Part shown: in pieces, positions 23,639 to 34,216 of the stretch
Numbering within the stretch: the stretch's first letter is position 1
Layout of the letters: the number at the start of each line of letters is the position of its first letter
NCBI GenBank assembly: GCA_963556695.1
Contig: CAUWAG010000013.1
Span: forward strand, 868,001 to 932,000
Reading direction: 5' to 3'
From: Anthostomella pinea
Taxonomy: Eukaryota > Ascomycota > Sordariomycetes > Xylariales > Xylariaceae
Length of the DNA stretch: 64,000 nucleotides
Notes under the pieces: generated by a model
Database searches by the model: none
Told to the model about the DNA's origin: nothing
What the model saw: only the letters and a program-made list of their open reading frames with translations
Program-made: the position numbers and the translations under genes

Positions 23639-24630
23639 CTATGGCATCAACATGACGCTGTCCTTCCACATGTTCACTGTGGGGAGTATCTCGGCGACCT
23701 GGCTGGAATCACGCAGCGCCGCCGCGAAGCCCTCGGGTCGTATGCCCCGGCCGAGGAGTCTCTGTAGACGGAGAACATAACGTGTCAGTCTCGGTTAATA
23801 CTGGCTTGCGAAAGAAGCGCTCCGGATTGATTTGTATATGTTCGTGTGTGTGTGTGTGAACTCACCTGCTTGACGTCCTCGAACCGGCCCTCCTTCCAGG
23901 TGACCTCGCGCAGCACCGTCTCGCTATCAAAGTCGACATAGACCCGCGTGTCGCGCACGCGCACGACGACATTGTCGAGGCGCATGAACAGGCGGCACAG
24001 CAGCAGCATGCGCTGCGCGTGGACGCGCACCTTGACGGTCATGACGCTCGCGCCGTTGTCGTCCAGCTCGCTTTCGTACAGCACGACCTCGTCGTTGAAC
24101 AGGATCGGGTCGCGCCGCTTGAGCAGCTCGATCGGGATCGGCGTGTCGTCGGGTTGGAATTGGCCCGTCCAGTTAGGGCCGCGTTCGTGATTGTGTTGCC
24201 CTTCACCAGCACCGCCCCCTGAGACGATCACTGTACCCTTGTACGTCGTCGTGTAGCTCCAGTCGAACGGCTTGACGACCTCCTTGATGCCCGCGCTCGT
24301 CTGCTCTCGGCTCGCGCTCCAGCTCGACGCGTGCGCCACCTGCAGCATCTGCTCGCCCGTCTTGTCGACGCCGTCCAGGGCGTTGCGCGCGTTGAACTCG
24401 AGCCGCCACCTGCTGGGCGCGTGCTCCACGGCCATGACGTTGTCGCCGAAGATCATCTCCGGCACCGGGATGCCCAGGTCCTTCTCCATCGCCTCGATGG
24501 GGCCCGCCTTCGATATGGGCAGCTTGCGCGTCGAGATGACGAAGTTGCCCTGTCGGTGAGACGTCGTCGCGTTGGCGAGCTCGGCGGCCCGCGGGTCGGG
24601 CGCATCCGACGTGGTGATGTTCGTTGCCAT
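23639..24630 (-). CDS. TIP41: TIP41-family regulator of PP2A-like phosphatase / TOR signalling
   Basis: Two exons join in phase: 24630-23866 and 23761-23639 (295 aa), with donor GTGAGT and acceptor TACAG. Start is MATNITTSDAP at 24630; the frame is open upstream but only with leader-like sequence. TIP41 hallmarks are present: VPEMIFGDN, RWRLEFNARNALDGVD, FDWSYTTTYKGT, PILFNDEVVLYESELDDNG, LLLCRLFMRLDNVVVRVRDT, and a C-terminal DSVMLMP. In yeast TIP41 binds TAP42 and promotes release of Sit4/PP2A catalytic subunits downstream of TORC1; the Pezizomycotina orthologue should act in cytosol and nucleus. The intron includes a (CA/GT)n tract near 23845-23858. Length matches family members in fungi. 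Confidence 0.93.
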
Positions 24631-25385
24631 GGTGGGTGGATGGGCGGGACGGCAGATGGCTGGTTGGTGGAAGAGTGGTACTCCTGAATTTATGTAGTAA
24701 TTGAAAAGCTGGAGAGACAGGAAATACTGCTTTCCAAGTTTCCTACGGGATAGAGTAGTTGAATCCGGCGATATTGGTGTTGATGTTGCTGTTGAGAGCT
24801 CCGAGACAGACGTCAACAGTTGGAGGGGTAGAGCAGAGCTGCATATGCTCGATGGTGGGGTTGAGGGGACTCTGTATCACTGCAGGTGGTGGCCCAAGCT
24901 CCTCACTACTGCATCTCATTCAATGTCGCCTGCACCTGCGCTTAGGAAAGAAAACATCTCGGGCACTTGACTTCATACGCCGTTACACCTCAACATGAGA
25001 AGCTCAATGTGTACTTGAGGGGTGATGATCGGCTTTTATTTGACACTATCTGGTGTTGTATGGTACATAAGGTAAGCTTACAAGGCTGACTGCGTCGACC
25101 CTGATCCTGATCCCCCAACGTGCATTCCCCCCGATCGAGTTCGTGGACCCTGATGGTCAAGTCGAAGATCGCCCCTGCTTTTCTAACATCGTACGTAGGA
25201 GATTCAAAGCCAAGAAACGAGAGTTGCGAGCGGACTGTGTAAAAGTCGAGATGACGAACAATTTTAGCAGTCCTGACGCCTGCATGAGTGCGCCTATCGA
25301 CCGGTCAGCAAGTGCCAAAGGAAGGTAGAGCCAAAGGAGCGAATTTACCTGTATAGATGCTACCTGCTTGCTGCTGACTCGGTAT
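24631..25385. other. Intergenic region upstream of TIP41-like gene
   Basis: TIP41 promoter and leader and the 3' flank of the next leftward gene. No supported coding frame. Confidence 0.5.
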
Positions 25386-26823
25386 CTATACTTCTAAAAA
25401 TCGGATAGACGGCATTCCTCCTCCCGAGGCCCAATTCCCAGCACCATTGCCTGGGAACGGATAGAAGTCAACGGCCGGCGTCAAGAGGTCCTCGTATCTG
25501 CGGACGAAGTCACCGATTATCGGCCACCCAAGGAGCCGGCGCTGCTCCTCATACGTCAAGGTCTCCCAATCGGCACTGCGAAGGCCATTGCGGAGTCGCC
25601 TCAACTGGAAACCTAAAAATCTTAGCTGCCCGTCCCACCTCACAAACTCGACCCAAACGCGGCACACCATCAGCTCGGCGACGGTAAACTCCAGGCGGCG
25701 CAGACGGCGCAGACGGCGCAGGCGGATCAGCTGCTCCCCCCAGCCAGGCACACGCTCGGCCTGCGACATGGCGTGCCGCGAGTCGCGCAGCCGGTAGGCG
25801 AATCTCAGAGTCTCGCGTATGTTCTCACAGTTCACCGGGCCCCTCCAGACCTGCAGCGCGTGGTACCGGCGCAGCGTCGCCCACTGTTCCGCGCGCTCGA
25901 CGTGATCCGGGTTGCGCTGCAGCCACTCGAGCTCGACCACGCCGAAGCCGTACATCTGAACCAGCGTGTGCGAGCGCGGGTTGAACGCGGCATCCGTACC
26001 CATGATGCCGTTTCTGAAAATGTAAGCGTCGAGGCCGGGGTCCGGGCCCAGCAGGGGATACAGGCTTCTGAGGCCGCCACCGCTGTCGTTGACGCCCGCC
26101 CACGTCCGCTGGTGTCGTCTGGCCGGGGAGTTGTGCATGGACGTAGACGCAACGCCGCAGTATGGCGTCTTGAATGTGCAGCAGCGCAATGTTGCGCGCA
26201 TACAGCGGCATACCCATCTCTATGAGCGTCTCGCGGATCTTGCAGATGTTGCGACGATAAGCCGACACGTTCATACCCGTCGCCCGAAGCTCCTCGCATG
26301 ATGGCGTAAGCTCCGATCTATCGACGATATCCATTAAGTCGTCCTCGACCCGAGAAGAAGGGGTTGGCCCCAGCTGGAGGGGCTGAATGCGGTCTAATTC
26401 CCCCAGGACGCCGTTACCAGACTCGGTGATTCCGAGTTCCCTAGCAGCTTGGCAGATGGCCTCGCGTACCTCCGGATCCTCGACATTCATGGGCACGATG
26501 GCAAGCACCTCTGCGCTGCTCTGTGACACCGGCCTTCGCCAGTATCTGGCGGTCTTGCGGAGTGTCTCGGGAATTTCCTCCGGGATGCACATGCGGGTTT
26601 CCCATTCGAACGGCCCGGCGGCTCGGATGGCCTGAGCACGTGCCTCATCGCTGAGGGGCGATGTCCGCGCTACAGCCTGGACATCAGCCCGAAGCTGATG
26701 CTGGCTTGCCGTCGGGTTGTAGACTGGTGCATCAGCCCGAAGCTGATGCCGGCTTCTCGTCGGGCTAGAATCAGTTGCCACAGCGCGACGGTGCGGCGGG
26801 ATGTAAACGCCTTCTCCAGGCAT
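25386..26823 (-). pseudogene. Lineage-specific hypothetical gene with a +1 frame break
   Basis: ATG 26823 (MPGEGVYIPPHRRA) opens a frame that looks coding to about 26150 (RRNICKIRETLIEMGMPLYARN). Coding character then moves to the frame one base downstream (HNSPARRHQRTWAGVNDSG... to a stop at 25386), giving about 475 codons if joined. No intron of normal fungal length with a convincing donor fits the junction; a 40-nt GTCTAC...ACCAG piece has the right phase but is too short. I favour a 1-base frameshift or an assembly error. The N-terminal part carries a duplicated unit, HQLRADA/HQLRADV, encoded by repeats near 26685-26750. An RLRRLRRLRRLE stretch lies in the C-terminal half. No domain recognised. 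Confidence 0.5.
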
Positions 26824-28037
26824 GGTGTAAGTATCTCAGGATGCTTGCTTCTGTTAGCGCTCGGAATACTCGTAAGTCCAGTCCAGTCTCGTTATAAAGG
26901 CCCTTACAAGAAAGTCGATAATACGTTTAGCTCTCGTATAAGTGCGGTGTACTCAGAATACTCGGAAGTTTTCTCTCTCAACGGTCTCGAAGAAAGTCGA
27001 TAAGATGCTGGCTCTCGAATAACTGCGTTGTGCTGAATACGTGGGAATGGAGGGACAGGAAGAGAACTCGTGCTGGAGAAGGACTCTTCATACTAATATA
27101 CACCCAGACACCTTTTTCCAATATGCTACTACGAGGAACTCTATAACAAATTCTGGCGCGCTATAGCTAATGCGGCGGTATGAAGGCATCTCCGAGACTG
27201 GTGGCGTTGCCGAAAGGAGGATTGAGAGAATATTTAGGTTTGTGATAGGTAGCTCCGATGGTGAAGCCTGCGTTGACACATGCCACGGATTGATAGTTCC
27301 AACTGCTAGCTGTGTTGATTTTGAAGATAGAAACTGACTCATCAAGGTGCAATGTCTTGCCAGAAAGCGGATGATACATATGAGGATATGATTCGATATC
27401 AGATCACAGCGCGAGATACGTGGGTACGCTTGAATATCATGGCAATGTATTTATTCTTGATATGCCCACTAATACCGACGTTGGCGTGGGGGTATCTTGT
27501 AGCTCAATATATCATACAAGGTGTGAGTACGTCTCTCACCCATATCTGGCCGGTTGACTCCACCGAAGAACTATACATCGGTAGCTAGGCTGGGGGACTA
27601 AGCGGACTGGATGCTGACAATGCTCTCCAAGTCTGTTCTATCTCAAGCCAGACGATAATAGTACTTACTGCCGTAATTTCGGGCAACTGTGGCCCTCCTC
27701 CAACGACTGAGCATAACTCCGACTCTTGGTTTGCACGGGCAATGACAGCCTCAGCGCAGCTCTCTATGCTCGGTCCAGGTACTGTAGTCCAGCATGCCGT
27801 CATGGCAAGCAGCATGGCTTGGTGATATTGTAATAAAATCCGATACCATTTGTTCCACGCCTGGGGACCTTGGTAAACCAAGCGGGATTAGCCCAGGGAG
27901 CCGTGATAGTTGTGGCGACCAATGACAAGGTCCCAAAAGCACGTCTGGCCGGTCTCTGGTCTGCCACTCCGCAGGTGGTATACCCTGGGCACGGGCGTAT
28001 GATCTTGTTGTTCCGAACCGAGTCCGTCCAAGTATCC
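26824..28037. other. Intergenic region with unassigned short frames
   Basis: Repeated short motifs (AGTCGATAA..., TCGTATAAGTGCG / TCGAATAACTGCG) at about 26910-27030 hint at a small local duplication upstream of the preceding gene. Frames at 27585-28000 have no recognisable domain. Confidence 0.4.
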
Positions 28038-29078
28038 TCAACCACGCCCAGCGATCCGAACCCTCCTCGCCTCCTCGTCCTTCTTGGCCTCGACGCGAGC
28101 CAAGAAGTCCTGACGATGGGCATACGACTCCTTCGATTTCCCCGCCAGCTTCAGTTCGTCCTGGATGCCCTCCTTGTCGACGAAGCCGGCCCAGTCCATG
28201 CGGCTCTTCTCCACGACGTTCAGCTTCTTCGCGTTGCCTGCCTTGGCCTGCTGCTCCCGCAGCTGCAGTCTCACGCTCATGCCCAGGTTCAGGTCGATTC
28301 GCTGGCCTAGGCCTTCTATGATAGGCTCGAAGATCGACCGGAAGGCCTTGCGAGGCTTGCGCTTCGGCTCTTCGTCCTCGTTTGTTGTGACTTCCTCTAT
28401 CGCTTTCGGATCTAGGGACGCTAGGTATAGCTTCGCCTCCGCCGAGTCCCGCGGGACGAGCTTCTCTTCTGTGTGTACCTTGCCGGCGAAGTTGTAGGTA
28501 CGCTTGATCTTGATCATGGCCGAAGGCTCGGATGATTCGCCTGGTTTCTCCGGATGTGTCTGTATCTTGTCCGCGTCCTTCGCGAGTACGCCTTCCGTCG
28601 CGCCCTCCTCGGCAGGCCGTTGGTTTTCCTGCTCTTGCTCTGCATCCTTCTTCTTCGACGGTAGAAGGGGTCCAGAGGTCATCTGCGCCCAGATGTCGTC
28701 GACATCGACGGTAATGGGGCCCGTGACGGCATGCGATTTCCGCTCCGCCTTTTCGACCGCCCGCATGCTTCGCGTCTTGACGAGGCCGCCCTCGCCACCT
28801 TCGTCGTCATCCTCAGCGACACCACCATCTTTTATCTTGCTGGCTTTCTTCTGGCGTTTCTTCCCTTTGCTTATGATGGCCTCGTCGCCCGAGTTCTCGT
28901 ACCCGTCGTCGGCGGCATCGTCTTCGACCGTGCGTTTTCTCTTGGGCGCGGCGGCGAGTTCGTCGCCGTCGCCCTCGGAATCGGAGGCGTCTGATGCACC
29001 TTCTGCAGGGGCGTCGGGCGCAAAGTCCGAGTCCTCTTCGGAGGCGTAATCCTCGTCGATTATGGGGTCGGGAGGCAT
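28038..29078 (-). CDS. SWC5: SWR1-complex subunit Swc5 (BCNT/CFDP1 family)
   Basis: Single-exon frame of 346 codons from ATG 29078 (MPPDPIIDEDYASEEDSDFAP); the frame upstream has no ATG. The first ~110 residues are acidic with Lys-rich NLS-like blocks (PKRKRT, KGKKRQKKASK). The C-terminal ~80 residues are the BCNT-C domain: LNVVEKSRMDWAGFVDKEG followed by DELKLAGKSKESYAHRQDFL. Swc5 is needed by the SWR1 remodeller for exchange of H2A for H2A.Z in nucleosomes; its acidic N-terminus contacts histones. The middle motif RTYNFAGKVHTEEKLV is also typical of the family. Nuclear. Assignment is firm from the C-terminal domain. Confidence 0.95.
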   Translation of the reverse strand: MPPDPIIDEDYASEEDSDFAPDAPAEGASDASDSEGDGDELAAAPKRKRTVEDDAADDGYENSGDEAIISKGKKRQKKASKIKDGGVAEDDDEGGEGGLVKTRSMRAVEKAERKSHAVTGPITVDVDDIWAQMTSGPLLPSKKKDAEQEQENQRPAEEGATEGVLAKDADKIQTHPEKPGESSEPSAMIKIKRTYNFAGKVHTEEKLVPRDSAEAKLYLASLDPKAIEEVTTNEDEEPKRKPRKAFRSIFEPIIEGLGQRIDLNLGMSVRLQLREQQAKAGNAKKLNVVEKSRMDWAGFVDKEGIQDELKLAGKSKESYAHRQDFLARVEAKKDEEARRVRIAGRG

Positions 29079-29533
29079 GATGGGCGGCTCTGATGACCTG
29101 ATGTGAGCAGGTGAGGTAGGCGAGCGAACTAAGAAGCCCAAATTAAAGTCGAAAGTCGATCGCGATCAACTGCGGGGACCTTAACTTTTAATGGGGCTGA
29201 CAACGCTTGGGCCACTCTCGCGTCCTGAGTGCGACGCCGTCCTGTTCACTTCCAGCTGGCGTCATTGAAAAACTGATTGTCTCCACCATGTCCCCAATAT
29301 CAGAGGCAGTCAATTCTGTAGCACGCGTTCTTCGTCCGCATGGAAATCTCGCAATGGATGAATGGTCTTTTTCATTATGTATTTTACAGACTCAGACACG
29401 AAGGGGTTCTATGTGTTCGAACTTCTTTCCGTCTGGGGCTCGTGTGATGAAGCAATGTACAGCTTGTTTGACACAACGGGCTAATCCACGACTTTCTACA
29501 TTCCCATCGTACCGTTGCCTCCATCGCAACCGT
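29079..29533. other. Intergenic region between SWC5 start and MAPEG-gene 3' end
   Basis: 455 bp holding the SWC5 promoter and the terminator side of the MAPEG gene. No gene seen. Confidence 0.5.
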
Positions 29534-30077
29534 CTAGAACCCCCAGTAGGCCTTGACGAGGTACGCCGCATAACCCGCCAGCCCGCCCAGGGTAGCCAAG
29601 GTGCCGAAGTAGCCGATGGGCCGTCCGGTACCCATGCCATTGCCCATCATGCCCAGCTCGGCGTGCAGGACGCGCAGCACGAACAGCGTGCCCAGGACGC
29701 CGGTGAGGGCCTTGCGGTTGCCGCCGTTGAGCTCGGCGACGGCGGCGAGCACGAGCGCCAGCGGCACGTTCTCGATGAAGTTCTGGTGGCTGCGCGTCGC
29801 GAGGTACAGCTTGTTCTGGTTGCGCTCGGCCGGGTCCGACGACTTGGACGAGTTGTCGCCGAGGTAGGCCTTGTCGCTCAGGCGGTTGCTGACGACGCGG
29901 AAGCTGAGGAACGAGAAGTAGGCCGTGAAGGGCAGGGCGAAGGTGCCGGTGACGGCTGTTGTTGAAGAGGGGGCAGGTTAGTGTCTCGTACACGATGTAG
30001 CGTCGGTCTGGGTAGGGTTGTCACATACGCGAAAGGGGTGCAAGCACCGGGGCGGACAGTCCAAGGTGAGCCGACAT
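29534..30077 (-). CDS. MAPEG-family small membrane protein
   Basis: Two exons join in phase: 30077-30029 (MSAHLGLSAPVLAPLS) and 29955-29534, giving 156 aa. Donor GTATGT, acceptor AACAG. Four hydrophobic segments are visible. Between segments 1 and 2 lies the MAPEG signature region, with YLATRSHQNFIENVPLALVL and AELNGGNRKAL. MAPEG proteins are ER or outer-membrane trimers, some with glutathione S-transferase or peroxidase activity; fungal members of this short type are mostly uncharacterised. The Arg and Asn/Glu of the RSHQNFIENVP motif, which contribute to the glutathione site in characterised members, are present. Length is typical. Confidence 0.88.
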
Positions 30078-30730
30078 GATGACTTTTCGACGCTTTCGAC
30101 GGTAGTAGGCTGGGATGGGTGGTTCGGTTGCCAAAGGATCAAGTTGGGAGTATGGATGCCACTGTTTGCATGCTTTGAAGTAATAAGTAGTCAGTAGCCC
30201 CTTTTTTGTTTCTAACTGCCGTGTCTTTACATCATCCCCGCACCTCGGCCGCTGTCTACGGTCTACGGGTCGAGCTATCGCGGAAGATGCCCAGGTGTGC
30301 TGTTCTTCTATCATCGCAGACATGCTTACTACTGTGTCCAACTAATGAAATTGAGAATCTGGAATTCATCACCTTAGGATTGGGGGTGACGGCTTGGTGT
30401 TGTACAGGAAGCAGATGGAACAGATTGCCGAGGTTCAACGTAGACTATACGCACCTGCATGCACTGCATGCAGTGTGACATCCATAACATAAGTTGAGGT
30501 CCCGGCGTCCCGCGCGTAACAGACCGGGATGGAATGGCTGACGTCACAGACTCTCCTACGTCAGTGTGAGACGGTACTTCGAAGAAAGCTTCTTCAGGTA
30601 GGGAGAGTGTGTACCTATTCATACATACCTCTGACAACCAGACAATCCATGTGCGAAAATCAAACCCGATTGATCAAATAATACAGTCTCGACCTCCAAA
30701 GATAAACGCCGTTCTAAACAGTTCAACATA
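30078..30730. other. Divergent intergenic region
   Basis: 653 bp between head-to-head MAPEG and CsbD-like genes, presumably both promoters. No coding frame supported. Confidence 0.5.
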
Positions 30731-31105
30731 ATGTCTTCCGGAAACAACCAGCAGCCCTCCCTCATCGGCGGCCACGCCGAATACGTCAAGGGCGCTGCAG
30801 AGGTCAGTTTACACGGTTGTTGTTCAAGTCTACGATACCAAGCTCTTGCGCTCCCATCGCCCGCAATGACACGCATACGCTCATGCTGATCCATCCAAAC
30901 ACAGGCAACCATCGGCAACGTGACCGGCTCGGAGCCATGGAAAGCCTCGGGCGAACAGGCGAAAGCGCACGCCGTCGACACCATGAAGGCCGCCGGCGAG
31001 CAGCGAGATGCCTCCAAAGGCTTTGGGTCAATCGAACAAAAGGCAGGCGCGCTAGCTGGATGCGAAGGCATGGAGAAGGAGGGAGCGGCCAGCAAGAAGG
31101 AATAG
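30731..31105 (+). CDS. CsbD-like small stress protein (Hmp1-type)
   Basis: Two exons join in phase: 30731-30802 (MSSGNNQQPSLIGGHAEYVK...) and 30905-31105, giving 90 aa. Donor GTCAGT, acceptor ACACAG. The product is a small hydrophilic, Gly/Ala/Lys-rich protein with two CsbD-like modules: GGHAEYVKGAAEATIGNVTG, then a degenerate second copy around AHAVDTMKAAGEQRDASKG. Fungal relatives were named mismatched-base-pair and cruciform-DNA recognition proteins (Ustilago Hmp1); bacterial CsbD is a general stress protein of unclear activity. The protein is likely disordered. Family call is good; function is not established. Confidence 0.85.
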
Positions 31106-31589
31106 ACGATGTGTGTCTCAATACTCGGTCGTCCCATGGGAACAACGACGTTGTGGGAATACAGGCAGCGTATGAATTGAATGACTCACTGGTATATTGG
31201 ATGGTTGTCCCAACATCTGCGTCTATTGCCCGGTGATCGATACCTTATCTTGCGTGATTGTCGTTCGACTGTAGAGCTAACCGTCCCCCCACGTGGCATC
31301 GACATCGACGACGACGACGACGATGAGGATATCACTTTGGCCTTCTCACACAAAATCCACAGCAGGCATCGGACGGCTCGTTGTCGAATGTCAGTCACGC
31401 AGATGTGGAGGTCTGCTGCACTGTAACTTCAAGGAAGGGGAGGATTATGTGCCCCGCACACCACAAAATTCTCTTATCATGGGACAAGATCCAGTTGCCG
31501 ACACAGGAAAAGGTATAAAGTAGCACCGTCCTCGCTAGGCTGGTTAGCAACTGCGATGGTGCCATCGTCTTTCATCAACTGGACTCATC
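31106..31589. other. Intergenic region, no gene seen
   Basis: A short GAC/GAT-rich microsatellite (31302-31326) is the only notable feature. The region precedes the transporter start. Confidence 0.5.
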
Positions 31590-33116
31590 ATGGCGGAGAC
31601 CGGGTCAGCGAAGCATGATAACGGGGTCGAACACCACGCCACTGCTCTGGCTCTGGGCAGCGACATCGGCGCCAGAGTCATCAACAAGACGACCGAGAGA
31701 CAGTACGTCTGGAAACTGGATCTGACCCTGTTGCCGCTTCTTGGTGAGAGAAAACAATAGATGACACGGAATAGGTTGCATGCTTACACCATCGTAGCCA
31801 TCATCTACTTCACTCATTCGCTAGACCGGGCGAATCTGGGCAACGCCAAAACCGCCAACTTTGAGAAAGATGTCGGTCTTCGCGACAACCAGTACTCGCT
31901 CATACTGGTCCTGTTCTACATCCCATACGGGACGCTCAACATACCACTCACGGTTCTCGCTCGGCGCTTTAACCCGGCAGTCGTGATACCGGTGTTGATG
32001 TTCTGCTGGGGCTTGATAGCAGCCGCTTCCGCTTCCGTGACGAATTTCGGTGGCATCCTGGCGGCGCGCATTTGCCTGGGAGTTGTCGAGGCCGGCTTCT
32101 TTCCCAGCGCCATCTTCTACCTGACGCTGTTCTACACGCCGGCCGAGATCGCCAAGCGCATCAGTCTGTTCTACATGATGGGCTTCGTGGCGAACGCCTT
32201 CAGTGGCCTGATCGCGTGGAGCGTGTTCCAATGGCACAAGCCACTTCATGTAAGCAGATGCCTAGGTCGCCCATTACAGTCATCCTTGCTGACATCGGGT
32301 CCGTAGAACTGGCAGTACCTCTTCATAATAGAGGGCTGTATGACTTGCGCTCTCGCCATCGTCGCCTTCTTTCTCCTCCCTCGCACCGTCGAGTCGTCGC
32401 GGTACTTCAGCGCGTCCGAGAAAGCAGTGGCCCGTCATCGCGCCGGGCCATCAGCTCAGCTAGAGTCGGAGGACTTTTCATGGCGCTCGACACTGCTGCC
32501 TCTAAAGGAACCCCAGACCTGGCTTTATGGCGCGATGGCGTTGTCTTATGGTGTGGCCTGTGCTTCCGTGTCCAACTTCTTGCCCACGATGATCAAGCGG
32601 CTGGCGACAGACACCGTGAAGACGAACCTGTACACGATCGCGCCGAATCTGTCGGGTGCTGTGTTCATTATCATGATGTGTACGCTGTCGGACTACTTCC
32701 AGCAGCGTGCCTTGTTCATCATCCTCGGCACCGTGGTGAGCATGATCGGTTTCATCCTGCTGGGGTCGCTGGACCTCACGCGCCTCGTCGGGGTTGGGTA
32801 CTTCTGCACGTTCCTCATCACGTTTGGCACGTTCACGTCCGCTGTTTTGGTGCCGGCCTGGGCTTCGGGAAACACGGTCTCGCGCTCGGGACGCGCAACG
32901 ACGCTTGGACTCATTGCCGGGCTTCAGAACCTGGGCGGCATTATTAGTAGCGTTGCATTCCGATCAGAGGATGCGCCGGTATATAGACCGGCCTTGATCA
33001 CGAGTGGTGTTTTCCAGGCGTGCGTAGTGCTCCTTGCGGGTGCCGGGTGGGCATGGTATAGGCAAGAGAACAGGAAGGCAGGACAGAGTGGCAACGCTGC
33101 TCGATATGTGCTATAA
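31590..33116 (+). CDS. MFS transporter, anion:cation symporter family
   Basis: Three exons join in phase: 31590-31743, 31798-32249, 32307-33116 (471 aa). Donors are GTGAGA and GTAAGC; acceptors are CGTAG and CCGTAG. The protein starts MAETGSAKHDNGVEHH and shows 12 hydrophobic segments. Motifs typical of Dal5/Tna1-like carriers include THSLDRANLGNAK after helix 1, LARRFNPAVVIPVLMFCWG, and RICLGVVEAGFFPSAIFYL. The second half reads SNFLPTMIKRLATDTVKTN and VPAWASGNTVSRSGRATTLG. Substrate cannot be inferred; relatives carry nicotinate, allantoate, pantothenate or organic anions. It is the last intact gene before the AT-rich transposon block, which begins within about 100 bp of its stop codon. Confidence 0.92.
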
Positions 33117-34108
33117 CACCGAAGTATCCCCTTGAGATCTGAATGTAACCATAGTTCGTGCTATTATTCTACCGTCTCGCGCCGCTAATCTTGCTTCTTT
33201 TTTTCTTTTCTTTTTAGCTAAGTATTTCGACGTGTATTATCTATATTTCATATACGCGTTAATAATAATATATAAGCAATAAGGTATATTAAAATGTTTG
33301 ATTAATTTTTATAGCTATTTTATAAATATTACGTCTTAATCACTCAGCCGAAATTAACTATGAAAATCGGCTTTTACCCGATATTTGATAAGGTTTAAAG
33401 TAGTAATATGAATTATAATAATATTTAAATTTTAAAGAAATAGTTTATACAAACATAAAAACTACTTATTATATCTACCTTTTTGATATCAAATATATAT
33501 TAATATTGTAGGAACAGGCTTGAACGATCAATCATAATACTCGAGTATTGGGTCAAGGTCATGATGTTGCTGATGGTTGGATTGGGAAGTCTAGCTGGAC
33601 CTGCAGGTATGGCTAAGTGACCTTACAATCCGGTATCTAATCTCTTATCTAATCATACATGTGGGTTCTGTATGGATGGTTTGACTGTGGAATCATATAG
33701 ATCCAACAAATATTGTATTACTTTAAATTATAAATAGATATACCCCATAAACGAGAAGATTAAAAATTATCCAATTATCTAATTTTTAAAAAAGGTTGTC
33801 ACAAAGCGTAAATATGGAGTGGACGTAACAGTCCTGCTTTCACTACGTACGTGTAAGAATCTCTCGGTGAAGAGGGAAAGAAAGATCTGGCCCACCAGCT
33901 AATCTAGTAGCAGTTAAGGCAACACGTCCTGTGCGCCAGGTCACCTGATGCAGCGCACTGACCACTGCAGATAGGGTGTCAGACCTGATGGGAGGTCAGA
34001 CCATCACAAAGGTAATATAATTAAAGCGCCCTAGTTATAACGCTTTTAAATACCTTGAATACCTTATAACTTTATATTATATATTATAAAATACTTAGTA
34101 ACGTTATA
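33117..34108. other. AT-rich, RIP-like desert (left side of the Fot1 element)
   Basis: Composition drops abruptly after the transporter stop codon to long A/T runs with TTA/TAA/TATA repeats and no coding frames. This is the appearance of repeats degraded by RIP (C-to-T changes, chiefly at CpA), although no parental copy is present to prove it. A solo-LTR-like element and a pogo transposon lie in it. A less extreme, more GC-balanced stretch at 33780-34020 is unassigned. Confidence 0.7.
33507..33708 (+). mobile_element. Solo-LTR-like element, copy 1 (202 bp)
   Basis: Begins TGTAGGAACAGGCTTGAACG and ends GATCCAACA. It is flanked by a perfect 5 bp direct repeat, AATAT (33502-33506 and 33709-33713). 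It aligns along its full length with a second copy at 38154-38357 in the opposite orientation. The TG...CA ends, 5 bp duplication and lack of coding capacity fit a solo LTR left by recombination; a non-autonomous short element is the alternative. The terminal TGTTGG of copy 2 is TGTAGG here, and several C-to-T differences (for example GTGGGTTCTG against GTGGGTCCTG) fit decay inside an AT-rich zone. Confidence 0.8.
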
Positions 34109-34110
34109 TA

Positions 34111-34164
34111 ACGTAGCTGACAAGCGAGTTGACATTACAAGCGAGTTGGCACTCGTCATGAACT
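34111..34164 (+). repeat. Left terminal inverted repeat of the Fot1/pogo element
   Basis: 54 bp beginning ACGTAGCTGACAAGCGAGTT. Identical to the reverse complement of 35917-35970. Homology continues with one mismatch for a few more bases. Confidence 0.95.
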
Positions 34165-34216
34165 CTCCAACTGCCATGTCAAATAACTTCACCACAACGC
34201 ATTCAGTTCAATTCAA

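Noticed and set aside
25800..26225. Plus-strand frame opposite the hypothetical gene
   Set aside because: Antisense to the better-supported minus-strand coding pattern; no recognisable product.
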